Shown here in pieces: positions 22,772 to 29,666 of a stretch of DNA of 29,666 bases. The notes beneath the pieces were generated by a model. It worked only from the letters and a program-made list of their open reading frames with translations. It had not been told where the DNA came from and did no database searches. Position numbers and translations under genes: made by a program. Position 1 is the first letter of the stretch. Each line of letters begins with the position of its first letter. Origin of the DNA: JANWLD01 sp036276695 (GTDB taxonomy: Bacteria; Patescibacteriota; Saccharimonadia; Saccharimonadales; 2-12-FULL-41-12); assembly GCA_036276695.1 (NCBI GenBank), contig DASUOI010000044.1:1-29666 (forward strand), read 5' to 3'.

Positions 22772-23959
22772 TTAAAAATCGTCCTCTCTGAAAACATCCT
22801 CTATGACTTCATGATGCGTCAAATATCTGGAAAATAATTCATCGTAAAGCCTGTTTTTTCCAAACTCGCTATAAGAATTTTCAAAATCATTCCTGTTAAT
22901 CGCATTGATGATTGCATCCGATAAATGAGTAGACACAATCAAACCAGTTTTATCACCATATGCAAACCCTTTTTCCCACACGCCGAACCGCTGCATTTCT
23001 TTTTCGGGAGACAGGCCGAACAATTCATAGGCCGGTATGTTCAAATCCAGCCTTTGGGCAAGCTTGCGATTACCGTGATGCTGGATAGAGTGCATGACAG
23101 CAGACCACCTTATAGGCCAATTTATAAAAGAAGCCTTTTTAAATCCGTTTTCCCTTATATCCTTAAGTGTTTCAAAAAAGTCCGGCTGAAGTCCCTTAAA
23201 CCTATAGAATGCCGATCGGCTTATTATCCCATTTATATGGTTAATGATCGTGTCGAAATAAAACATCGCATCGCCTTCGAATCTCCGGTTTGGCGGAACA
23301 ATGATGATATCTGACGATTCTTCGTTAGAAAAAACTATCCTTCTTAAATCTATATCTGATCTTTTTAAACTGCTAAGCCTGGCGGGGCTGATTATACTGA
23401 AGCTTATTTTCTGCTCGTCAAAGTCGCTGTTAGTCATAGAGCCTGCTTGGCTAATATGCTTTTCCTGCCATCCGACGCCTTCAATAATCTTAGCTAAGAC
23501 CAAAGTTTGCAAAACCGGTTCGCGTTTCAAAAGCGAATCAATAGATCTGAACCCGAGTATCTTCATCACCTTTTTCGGCGGGTTGGCTTTTAATTGTTTC
23601 TTTAAAACGCTTTGTTTGACGCACCAAAATTTTCGCCAGCTTGTTCGTTTTTCCAAATAGTCAATGCATTTTTTTAATGCTTCCGCCGGAGTATCAGAGG
23701 GTTTGATGCCAAGACGTTCTGCTAGCTTTTCAGAGTCTTTTTTAGATTGCACGACTAAGGATTGATAAAGCTCGTGAGGGGTCGTGTCTTCATCATCAAG
23801 ATTTAGTTGCTTAGATAAGTTTTTAAAATGATGTATGCTGTCGACAAATATTCGTATATCATGCCCTTTTCTTCCGCTCAGCCTTTCCAGGTCGTGTATG
23901 CTGTGGCTAAATTCAGGTTCTTTAGCATCGAATATGCCTGAAATTACTCTTGAACTCAT
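22772..23959 (-). CDS. Hypothetical protein of 395 residues
   Basis: I do not recognise this protein. The first half looks helical and basic, with a segment SWRKFWCVKQSVLKKQLK and a repeat-like LGFRSIDSLLKREPVLQT that could be a helical bundle or DNA-binding type region. The second half is mixed alpha/beta with DIIIVPPNRRFEGDAMFYFD and WPIRWSAVMHSIQHHGNRKL, where a His pair might be functional. No membrane segment or signal peptide is seen. It lies 9 nt after the PfkB gene and 3 nt before the SLOG gene, so the three are likely cotranscribed. Normal codon usage and tight packing speak for a real gene. Confidence 0.7.
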   Translation of the reverse strand: MSSRVISGIFDAKEPEFSHSIHDLERLSGRKGHDIRIFVDSIHHFKNLSKQLNLDDEDTTPHELYQSLVVQSKKDSEKLAERLGIKPSDTPAEALKKCIDYLEKRTSWRKFWCVKQSVLKKQLKANPPKKVMKILGFRSIDSLLKREPVLQTLVLAKIIEGVGWQEKHISQAGSMTNSDFDEQKISFSIISPARLSSLKRSDIDLRRIVFSNEESSDIIIVPPNRRFEGDAMFYFDTIINHINGIISRSAFYRFKGLQPDFFETLKDIRENGFKKASFINWPIRWSAVMHSIQHHGNRKLAQRLDLNIPAYELFGLSPEKEMQRFGVWEKGFAYGDKTGLIVSTHLSDAIINAINRNDFENSYSEFGKNRLYDELFSRYLTHHEVIEDVFREDDF

Positions 23960-23968
23960 TGCTGAAAA

Positions 23969-24967
23969 TTACAACTTTCGGGGTTTATAAGATTCCGGGG
24001 CCTTCTGAAGCAGCTGCGCCAGTTCTTTTTCGCTTAGCAAACCAGCCTGAGCACCGACATGCTGGACGACATTCATTGAGCTAATGGGCGCCCATTGCAA
24101 AGCACCGTCTATGGTATTACCCATGATTATAGACGCTACAAAAGTCGAAGTAAATGCATCTCCCGCCCCGGTTCTTTCAATCGGCGGGCTTGGATCTGGG
24201 TATATAGGCATCTTAAACCTGTTACTGCCATCACTGGCATAACTGCCGTTAGGCCCGTCGCTGATTACTGCTACTTTTGGCCCTAGGCTGTGCAAACGAT
24301 CAAAAAGATCGTTTATATCTTCCACGTTCCCGCCGGTTACATAGGCGGCTTCTTCCCTGTTGACAGCCACAAGTTCAGTTCTGGCATACACCTGCTTTAG
24401 TCTTTCAACTCCTGCTTCCATCTGGAATGTGCCAGGCTGAAAAGCTAGTTTTACTTCGGGGTTTTTATTCAGCCAATCAACCAGATCGTCATGGAATTCA
24501 AGAGCATTCTCGCTGATAGAACTGAAATATATCCATTCAGGCACTTCTTTGGGTCGTAAATGCGGCCAATGGTAGTCATATTCCTCATGCTTTATCAAGA
24601 TTGTCCGTTCTTCCTTATACCATAGGACATAGTGGTAGTTACTTTTCTTTTTAGGGTGGATTCTAATGAACCTGGTATCTACATCGGCATTATCTAGCGT
24701 ATGGATAATATCCCTGCCAGCAGAATCACCGCCAACGTTCGCCACTAGGCCTGTTTTAAGCCCAAGCTTGGCGAAATTAACCGAAGCATTGGCTGCATTT
24801 CCTACGGCGTTCAGCACTTCAGAATGATCAAACGGTATCTTGGTCGCGAAAGGCATGGAGAGCACGGGGCCTTTATCGGTGTCATGGGTTTCAGCTCGGT
24901 CATCTTTTAGTTTGATAAACGCGTCAGTAACTACATCGCCCACACAAAGTACATCGGTTTTTTTCAC
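23969..24967 (-). CDS. PfkB-family carbohydrate kinase
   Basis: Ribokinase-like ATP-dependent sugar or nucleoside kinase, 332 residues. It shows the N-terminal VGDVVTDAFIKL strand, the substrate-side GNAANASVNFAKLGL and VGGDSAGRD, the conserved NREE box (VNREEAAYVTGG) and the C-terminal PfkB signature with anion hole and catalytic Asp, RTGAGDAFTSTFVAS. Substrate cannot be named from sequence: fructose-6-phosphate, sedoheptulose-7-phosphate, tagatose-6-phosphate, ribose or adenosine are all possible in this family. Its position 82 nt downstream of the class II aldolase and transketolase genes favours a phosphorylated sugar. The start is GTG 24967, with no strong ribosome binding site; the 72-bp gap upstream may hold a weak promoter. 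Confidence 0.88.
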   Translation of the reverse strand: MKKTDVLCVGDVVTDAFIKLKDDRAETHDTDKGPVLSMPFATKIPFDHSEVLNAVGNAANASVNFAKLGLKTGLVANVGGDSAGRDIIHTLDNADVDTRFIRIHPKKKSNYHYVLWYKEERTILIKHEEYDYHWPHLRPKEVPEWIYFSSISENALEFHDDLVDWLNKNPEVKLAFQPGTFQMEAGVERLKQVYARTELVAVNREEAAYVTGGNVEDINDLFDRLHSLGPKVAVISDGPNGSYASDGSNRFKMPIYPDPSPPIERTGAGDAFTSTFVASIIMGNTIDGALQWAPISSMNVVQHVGAQAGLLSEKELAQLLQKAPESYKPRKL

Positions 24968-25039
24968 TTTCAGTTTCCCAGATTATTTTTATTCATTAAC
25001 ATAAGTATTTTGACAAAGTCTACCTTGCAATGCAAACAG

Positions 25040-25957
25040 TTAATTAACCTGCCTGGCTTTGCCCGCGGAGCCAAATATATCAATTTTTTCTTCGACAATA
25101 GCTTGCACGGAAGATATAACTTCGTCCATCAGCTTCATTACCGATATTTCGTCCGGGTTATTCTTTAAAGATTTTTCCAGTGATCGGCGGAAAGCTACCC
25201 GCATATCAGTATTGATGTTTATTTTGTTTACCCCTGATTTTATTGCATGCTTGAAGTAGTGTTCCGGCGTACCGCTGCCGCCATGAAGGCTGATAAAACT
25301 ATCTATATTGCCCCGAAGCTTTTCCAGTAAGTCTATGTCCAGAACTTTCGGGGCTGGATATATACCGTGCAGGTTTCCGATAGCCGCAGCATACACGTCA
25401 ATACCGGTAGAATCTATAAACTCTTTGGCTTCATCTACTTTTGAAAAAGTTTTTTTGATTTGGCTATAGTTGATCTTTCGCTTGTGAATGCTTGATTCGC
25501 TGTCAAAGAAGTGCGGTTCGCTTTCTACTATAGCGCCTGTCAGACGAGCGTAATTTACGACCTGCCTGGTCTTATCTATGAATTCATCCATGCTTATTTC
25601 GCTATTATTCTTAGCTGCATCAAGCTGTATAAACTCAAACCCGGCTTCAATGCCATCAATTGCGGCGTCAACGCTTAGGCTGTGGTCTAAGTTTATATAT
25701 ATTTCTATACCTAGCTCGTTTTTGTAGTTATCTACCATATCCCGAACGTTATCCAAACCTATTGATTCAGCCTCGTCATGGCTAACCTCGACCAAGACCG
25801 GGGATTTCTTAACTAACGCTGCCCTGCAAACAGCCTTAAGTGTTTCCTGATTGTCTAAATTAAATGCACCTACGGCAAACTTCTCTGACCTTGATTTAGT
25901 CATAAGTTCCCTGGCTTGAGCACAATTAGTCCTGATCTCCCTGATAGACAACGCCAT
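25040..25957 (-). CDS. Class II (zinc) ketose-bisphosphate aldolase
   Basis: Reversible aldol cleavage of a ketose bisphosphate, probably fructose-1,6-bisphosphate, to DHAP and an aldose phosphate. The 305-residue protein shows AVGAFNLDNQETLKAV, IYINLDHSLSVDAA with catalytic Asp91 and zinc-ligand His92, GFEFIQLDAAKNN, AAAIGNLHGIYP and FISLHGGSG with two further zinc-ligand His, and KININTDMR, which binds phosphate. The segment normally reading EGELG-x-x-GG is here ESEPHFFDSESS, so the active-site lid differs and substrate choice may too (tagatose- or sedoheptulose-bisphosphate). I choose ATG 25957, 1 nt after the transketolase stop, over a TTG 24 nt upstream. Confidence 0.9.
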   Translation of the reverse strand: MALSIREIRTNCAQARELMTKSRSEKFAVGAFNLDNQETLKAVCRAALVKKSPVLVEVSHDEAESIGLDNVRDMVDNYKNELGIEIYINLDHSLSVDAAIDGIEAGFEFIQLDAAKNNSEISMDEFIDKTRQVVNYARLTGAIVESEPHFFDSESSIHKRKINYSQIKKTFSKVDEAKEFIDSTGIDVYAAAIGNLHGIYPAPKVLDIDLLEKLRGNIDSFISLHGGSGTPEHYFKHAIKSGVNKININTDMRVAFRRSLEKSLKNNPDEISVMKLMDEVISSVQAIVEEKIDIFGSAGKARQVN

Positions 25958-25958
25958 T

Positions 25959-26924
25959 TTAAAACATCCTATGCACTTCAAGCATTATATGCTTCCAAGT
26001 AAGCTTATGTTTCTCTAGCAGTTCTTCGGGCTTTCCCGATTCTCCGAACTGGTCATCGACGCCCAAACGCCTGATCTTCACCGGATGCTCTTCACTCAGA
26101 AGTTCGGCTACGGCGGCGCCGAGCCCACCCGTCGTCTGATGTTCTTCGATGGTAATTACCCGGTTAGTTTTATTGACGCTTTTTATGATAGTCGCGCTAT
26201 CAAGAGGTTTTATTGTCGGGCAATGAATCACTTCAACATCAATACCGTCTTTGTATAGTTTCTCGGCAGCTACCATGCCGTGGTAAGTCATCGTCCCGGT
26301 AGAAATTATCGTCAGGTCCTTGCCTTCGCAGAAAGTATAAGCCTTGCCTATGTCAAACGGCGTGTCTTTAGTTGTGACTACGGGCGAAGAGTCACGGGCC
26401 AGACGCAGATAGCCGGGACGCTTATCTTTAGCTAGGGCCATCGTGGCTTTTTCCGCTTCTATACTGTCACCCGGTGCAATTACAACCATGTTCGGTAGAA
26501 CTCTCATAAGAGCTATATCTTCCAACATCTGGTGTGTAGCTCCGTCCGGCCCGGTATAAAGCCCGGCGTGCGAACCGACAATCTTTACATAGCGATTATT
26601 AAGGCAGATAGTAGTTCTGATCTGCTCCCAGTTACGCCCTGGACTAAAAGCTGCGTAGCTGGATACGAAAGGTATCTTGCCCATTGCGGCAAGTCCTGAG
26701 CCAACAGTTGCTAAATTCTGTTCAGCCACACCAATTTCAACAAACCTTTCCGGGAAGGCTTCTGCGAACAAACTGATTTGTGTAGAATCTGTTAAATCCG
26801 CACACGCCGCCACGACATTTTCATCCTTTTTGCCAGCTTCCAGCAAACCTCTACCGAAACCTTTTCGAATCGGCTCGCTGACAATATCCTTAGCTAAAAT
26901 ATCTTTTACCAGATGCAGGTTCAT
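25959..26924 (-). CDS. Transketolase C-terminal subunit (split gene)
   Basis: The pyrimidine-binding and C-terminal half of transketolase as a separate 321-residue chain. Visible are RKGFGRGLLEAGKKDENVVAACADL, FVEIGVAEQNLATVGSGLA with the catalytic Glu that activates the TPP pyrimidine, FVSSYAAFSPGRNWEQIR, SHAGLYTGPDGATHQMLEDIALMR, and the C-terminal domain with VITIEEHQTTGGLGAAVAELL. It pairs with the N-terminal subunit encoded immediately upstream; the genes overlap in ATGA (26921-26924) and a GGGGAG ribosome binding site precedes the ATG. The pair moves two-carbon units between pentose, C4, C6 and C7 sugar phosphates. Split transketolases are common in archaea, CPR and some other bacteria. 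Confidence 0.93.
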   Translation of the reverse strand: MNLHLVKDILAKDIVSEPIRKGFGRGLLEAGKKDENVVAACADLTDSTQISLFAEAFPERFVEIGVAEQNLATVGSGLAAMGKIPFVSSYAAFSPGRNWEQIRTTICLNNRYVKIVGSHAGLYTGPDGATHQMLEDIALMRVLPNMVVIAPGDSIEAEKATMALAKDKRPGYLRLARDSSPVVTTKDTPFDIGKAYTFCEGKDLTIISTGTMTYHGMVAAEKLYKDGIDVEVIHCPTIKPLDSATIIKSVNKTNRVITIEEHQTTGGLGAAVAELLSEEHPVKIRRLGVDDQFGESGKPEELLEKHKLTWKHIMLEVHRMF

Positions 26925-27784
26925 TCGTGCTCCCCGCGTATTTTTCCTTTAAGAGTTCTAAGCTCGTGTAAAGCTTTTTTCGCTTCATTCTTATTAGGCG
27001 GTTTGCCATGCCAGTGGAAATCATATTCCATAAAGTCTACGCCTTTGCCGGGAACGGTATGAGCTATTATCATAACCGGCTTTTCCACGATTGCCCGACC
27101 CAAGCTGCAGGCATCTATGACTTCTTCTATGTTATTGCCGTCTACTTCCAACACATGCCAGCCGAAAGCTTCCCACTTAGCCCTCAAATCCTCCAAGGGC
27201 ATGACATCTTCGGTTGGCCCGTCTATCTGGATATTATTTCTATCTATAATTCCTATTATGTTGCCGAGCTTGTATTTGCCGGCTAACATGGCAGCTTCCC
27301 AGATATTCCCTTCGTTAAGCTCGCCATCGCCTAATACTACGTAGATCCAACGGTGATGGTCTTTATTCATTCTCATAGCTAGCGACATGCCGCAGGCTTG
27401 ACTAAGACCGCAGCCCAGCGGACCGCTGGTAGTCTCCAGCCCAGGAAGCTTTGTTCTTTCCGGATGGCCTTGCAGTCGGGAGCCGAATTGGCGCAAAGTC
27501 TTTAGCTCGTTTTTATCAAAATATCCGGCATGCGCCATGCTAACGTATTGGACCGGTGCGCAGTGGCCGTTGCTCAGGATAAAAATATCCCGCTCGTCCC
27601 ACTCCGGATTCTTAGGATCATGCTTTAAGATATCAAAATAAAGCGCCGCGAATATATCTGAAAGCCCTAGGGGCCCGGCGCTATGACCGCTACCGGCATG
27701 CTCCAGCATTTTAATAATATCTGCACGGATGTCGTAGGCAATTCTTTCAAGCTCAGCAATACTAAGTTTTTTCTTAGGACTCAT
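26921..27784 (-). CDS. Transketolase N-terminal subunit (split gene)
   Basis: The diphosphate-binding half of transketolase, 287 residues. It shows HAGSGHSAGPLGLSDIFAALYF, ILSNGHCAPVQY, QGHPERTKLPGLETTSGPLGCGLSQA and the TPP/Mg motif GDGELNEGNIWEAAMLAGKYKLGNIIGIIDRNNIQID (the GDG...N pattern), followed by GWHVLEVDGNN. Together with the next gene it forms a full enzyme. The ATG at 27784 is 10 nt after an extended -10 with a perfect TATAAT, so it heads the transcript tktN-tktC-aldolase, probably continuing to the PfkB gene. Confidence 0.93.
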   Translation of the reverse strand: MSPKKKLSIAELERIAYDIRADIIKMLEHAGSGHSAGPLGLSDIFAALYFDILKHDPKNPEWDERDIFILSNGHCAPVQYVSMAHAGYFDKNELKTLRQFGSRLQGHPERTKLPGLETTSGPLGCGLSQACGMSLAMRMNKDHHRWIYVVLGDGELNEGNIWEAAMLAGKYKLGNIIGIIDRNNIQIDGPTEDVMPLEDLRAKWEAFGWHVLEVDGNNIEEVIDACSLGRAIVEKPVMIIAHTVPGKGVDFMEYDFHWHGKPPNKNEAKKALHELRTLKGKIRGEHE

Positions 27785-27794
27785 CTTGCTTATG

Positions 27795-27803
27795 ATTATA
27801 GCA
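27795..27803 (-). promoter_or_regulatory. Extended -10 promoter of the transketolase-aldolase operon
   Basis: TG-C-TATAAT on the minus strand lies between the pilin-like gene stop (27806) and the tktN ATG, ending 10 nt before the latter. Predicted leader about 3 nt. No -35 match. Confidence 0.68.
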
Positions 27804-27805
27804 AG

Positions 27806-28507
27806 CTACTGCATTAATTCGATAGATGGAAGCAGTGCATCTTTAACTTCTGAATTGGTCTCTGGATGAATGCTAGTACTGCCATTAACAATTGCGAACG
27901 CTATACTCTCTGCGAAAAGATATTTCTCGCATTTTTTTAGTCGATCATCCTTAAGACAGTCTTTATCCGTAAAGAATACACCGCTAGGACCAGCCCCCGT
28001 GGCAAGGTTACTGAAACTATGCGCAGTGTAGTAATAGTAATCGCCCACCTTCTTCCCTTTTACAGTAGTAAATACATTCTTATTGGTACTGTCCTTTGAT
28101 CTAATTAGTTGACCCAGTGAATAAGTAAAATTGTCATATTCATCTACATCACCGTAATTATTGCGATATTCCACGTTAAAAGGTTGGCCATTTTTATCTT
28201 TTATGGGTTTAGCAAATATACCTAAGTTATTACCTGAAATTTTATATTGAATATCTGTTAAATTATCAGGTATTTTAAATCTCAACCCCCATTCTTTAAC
28301 TACCAGATAACCTTCGTTCGGATCTTCTTCTGGAAGCTCTTCTTTCACTTCCCCTTTGGAATTATTTTTATGTTGAATTGACGAGTCAGAAATCTGTGGT
28401 TCATTTTTATTCGCATTGTAAACGTAATATCCAACCCCACCGATAATTCCGATAATTACTAATATAAGCAGTGCCTCGATTGCACCGAAACCTTTTTGGT
28501 TTTTCAT
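27806..28507 (-). CDS. Type IV pilin-like (pseudopilin) protein
   Basis: 233 residues with a class III signal: a short basic leader MKNQKG cut before Phe, then FGAIEALLILVIIGIIGGVGYYVY with Glu at mature position 5, as in type IV pilins and pseudopilins. The remaining extracytoplasmic part (about residues 35-233) begins with a polar linker and holds a globular domain, with DKDCLKDDRLKKCEKY providing a Cys pair that may form a disulfide, as in pilin D-regions. It is inserted between rpe and the transketolase genes and has its own promoter with a real leader and an AAGGA ribosome binding site. It could be a substrate of the GspE/PilB-like ATPase at 5377. Confidence 0.8.
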   Translation of the reverse strand: MKNQKGFGAIEALLILVIIGIIGGVGYYVYNANKNEPQISDSSIQHKNNSKGEVKEELPEEDPNEGYLVVKEWGLRFKIPDNLTDIQYKISGNNLGIFAKPIKDKNGQPFNVEYRNNYGDVDEYDNFTYSLGQLIRSKDSTNKNVFTTVKGKKVGDYYYYTAHSFSNLATGAGPSGVFFTDKDCLKDDRLKKCEKYLFAESIAFAIVNGSTSIHPETNSEVKDALLPSIELMQ

Positions 28508-28540
28508 TGTTTTTATCCTTAGATTAAGTTGTTATGCTTA

Positions 28541-28570
28541 TTTATATCACTAAAGTTACTTCTTAAGCAA
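28541..28570 (-). promoter_or_regulatory. Promoter of the pilin-like gene, with leader
   Basis: On the minus strand TTGCTT (28565-28570), an 18-bp spacer and TG-A-TATAAA (-10 at 28541-28546). The -10 ends 33 nt before the ATG, and AAGGA 8 nt before the ATG is a proper ribosome binding site. Confidence 0.58.
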
Positions 28571-29189
28571 CAAGATTTGCTAGCTTTTGATAAGCAGCTT
28601 CCGGGTTATCGGCTTTTTGGATAAACCCGCCCGCGTTTAATACTTCTATGCCTGCGTCGGCTAGTTGTTTTGCGTTCTGGTCATTTGTTCCGCCGTCCCA
28701 GCCTATTTCTATATCAGGATTTATTTCCTTGGCTTGGCTTGCCTTTTTAGCTTGGCTTAAATCAGCATTGCCACCGAAATATCCCAGCTTGCCACCGAAA
28801 ATCAAAATATGATCATATTCGCCGAGTACATCTTTAACATCAGAAATCTTAGTTTCCGGTAAAACGCAAAGTCCGGCCTTTATTCCGTTGCCGTGTAGGT
28901 GTTGAGCAAAATCTTTCAGATTCACTTCAGCTTCAGCGTGAATTATTACTAGGTTTGGTTTTCGGCTAATTATCGTATTCATATGATCAGCCGGCCTTTT
29001 AAACATCAAGTGAAGATCTGCATTCATGGATTCAGGCCACTCGGCATCTTCCAGGCTAATAGACTTCGTCGGGGCAAACTCACCGTCCATAAAATCCAAT
29101 TGGACACGCGAGGCAAAACTTACTTTTTTTATCTGCTCTGCAAATTCGTCTTTAGTTGAGGCAAGAACGGTTGGGCAAATAAGGGCCAT
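28563..29189 (-). CDS. Divergent ribulose-phosphate 3-epimerase-like protein
   Basis: TIM-barrel protein of 208 residues resembling Rpe, which interconverts ribulose-5-phosphate and xylulose-5-phosphate. Conserved points: MALICPTVLAS at the start, LDFMDGEFAPT with Asp32 and Met34, DLHLMFKRP with His60, IIHAEAE, and GWDGGT with Asp165. However, the first metal-ligand His (HxDxMDG in classic Rpe) is Gln30 here, and the usual MSVxPGFGGQ loop is IFGGKLGYFGG. So it may use altered metal binding, or have a different substrate. Its ATG follows the rpiB stop directly (TAG-ATG), which supports a pentose-phosphate role. Confidence 0.72.
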   Translation of the reverse strand: MALICPTVLASTKDEFAEQIKKVSFASRVQLDFMDGEFAPTKSISLEDAEWPESMNADLHLMFKRPADHMNTIISRKPNLVIIHAEAEVNLKDFAQHLHGNGIKAGLCVLPETKISDVKDVLGEYDHILIFGGKLGYFGGNADLSQAKKASQAKEINPDIEIGWDGGTNDQNAKQLADAGIEVLNAGGFIQKADNPEAAYQKLANLVA

Positions 29190-29666
29190 CTACGAATCTT
29201 GTCCGTCTATTTTGGCAATTCTTCTGACGTGTCGCTCTTCCTCGCTGAAAGGAGTGTTAACCCATATAGAAACTGCCAGCTCAATCGCTTCATTATTTAA
29301 GAATCTGCCTGCAAGGCTAAGCATATTAGCATCATTATGTTGCCGGCTAAGACGCAATATTTCATATTCATCTTCAGCGCTGTGTCCGCTGACGTCTACA
29401 GCTTCGGCGGCTTTGGCCTTGCCGTAATAAACCGCGCAGCGAACTCCGAATACCCTATTGGCCGTCATTGCCTCGCCCTGGCCGCTTCCGCCAAAGATTA
29501 TCCCTACTTCGCATTCGCCCTTGGCTACCGCTTCGGCGGCTGGTCTTATGAAATCCGGATAATCATCTTCGGAATCATACGCCGTCGGACCATAGTTTAC
29601 GCACTCATGTCCTGATGAACTGAGAAATTCTTTTAACTGTTTGAGTTTTTCAAAGCCCGCATGATC
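29190..29666 (-). CDS. rpiB: Ribose-5-phosphate isomerase B, cut by the window end
   Basis: Isomerises ribose-5-phosphate and ribulose-5-phosphate. The frame is open to the right edge, so about ten N-terminal residues are missing; the visible part begins at DHAGFEKLKQ, the start of the family signature SDHAG. Later come DYPDFIRPAAEAV, the active-site loop GIIFGGSGQGEAMTAN, RQHNDANMLSLAGR and the C-terminal RHVRRIAKID. The loop carries GGSGxGE rather than the CGTG of Escherichia-type RpiB, so the catalytic base should be Glu, as in Mycobacterium tuberculosis RpiB, not Cys. The stop TAG abuts the ATG of the epimerase gene. An ATG at 29468 lies inside the gene and is not the start. Confidence 0.92.
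   Translation of the reverse strand, partial: DHAGFEKLKQLKEFLSSSGHECVNYGPTAYDSEDDYPDFIRPAAEAVAKGECEVGIIFGGSGQGEAMTANRVFGVRCAVYYGKAKAAEAVDVSGHSAEDEYEILRLSRQHNDANMLSLAGRFLNNEAIELAVSIWVNTPFSEEERHVRRIAKIDGQDS

Noticed and set aside
1..29666. CRISPR arrays, insertion sequences, prophage genes, tRNAs
   Set aside because: No regularly spaced direct repeats, transposase or integrase motifs, or tRNA-like GTTCRANNC arms with acceptor pairing were seen on either strand.

Overview
The window looks like chromosomal DNA of a small-genome bacterium of the Candidate Phyla Radiation (Patescibacteria), most likely Saccharibacteria (TM7). That placement is an inference from gene content: a transketolase split into two genes, a ribosomal protein L19 with a long acidic tail, GatCAB with an extra membrane-protein gene inside the operon, an NAD-type malic enzyme, and many short conserved proteins of unknown function. 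TGA is used as a stop codon (for example at 108, 455 and 17143), which argues against the UGA-recoding CPR lineages. I found no tRNA, rRNA, CRISPR array, insertion sequence or phage gene.

Layout. 108-1999 (-): an HD-domain protein, RNase HII and a YraN-like nuclease. 2122-3463 (+): a DUF1761 membrane protein and a kinase-fold-like protein. 3460-3987 (-): rplS. 4068-5207 (+): malic enzyme, followed by a compact RNA-like fold at 5204-5380. 5377-6975 (-): a GspE/PilB-type ATPase with a structured leader. 7210-8608 (+): a SpoU methyltransferase and a membrane-anchored CAP-domain protein. 8757-12314 (-): dnaE. 12315-12924 is the only long gene-free stretch; it holds several short hairpins and two very long imperfect hairpins. 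12925-18868 (-): gatC, gatA, a membrane protein, gatB, galU, two small membrane proteins and a VIT1/CCC1-type metal transporter. 18979-20118 (+): a putative alpha/beta-hydrolase with a terminator-like hairpin early in its coding sequence. 20128-24967 (-): uvrB, a SLOG/LOG-like protein, an unknown 395-residue protein and a PfkB sugar kinase. 25040-29666 (-): class II aldolase, split transketolase, a pilin-like protein, a divergent ribulose-phosphate 3-epimerase and ribose-5-phosphate isomerase B, which is cut by the window end.

How the parts work together. The right end forms a central-carbon block: RpiB and Rpe interconvert pentose phosphates, the two transketolase halves move two-carbon units, and the aldolase and PfkB kinase could link the C7/C6 sugar phosphates to trioses. 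The gat genes supply Gln-tRNA(Gln)/Asn-tRNA(Asn) by transamidation. The GspE-type ATPase and the pilin-like protein suggest a type IV pilus-like machine, but its other parts are not here.

Two signals deserve a second look. At least ten genes have a strong -10 box 6-14 nt before the start codon, so most primary transcripts here should be leaderless or nearly so, while a few genes have a real leader and Shine-Dalgarno sequence. The second signal is the set of unexplained structured intergenic elements at 5204-5380 and 12361-12908.
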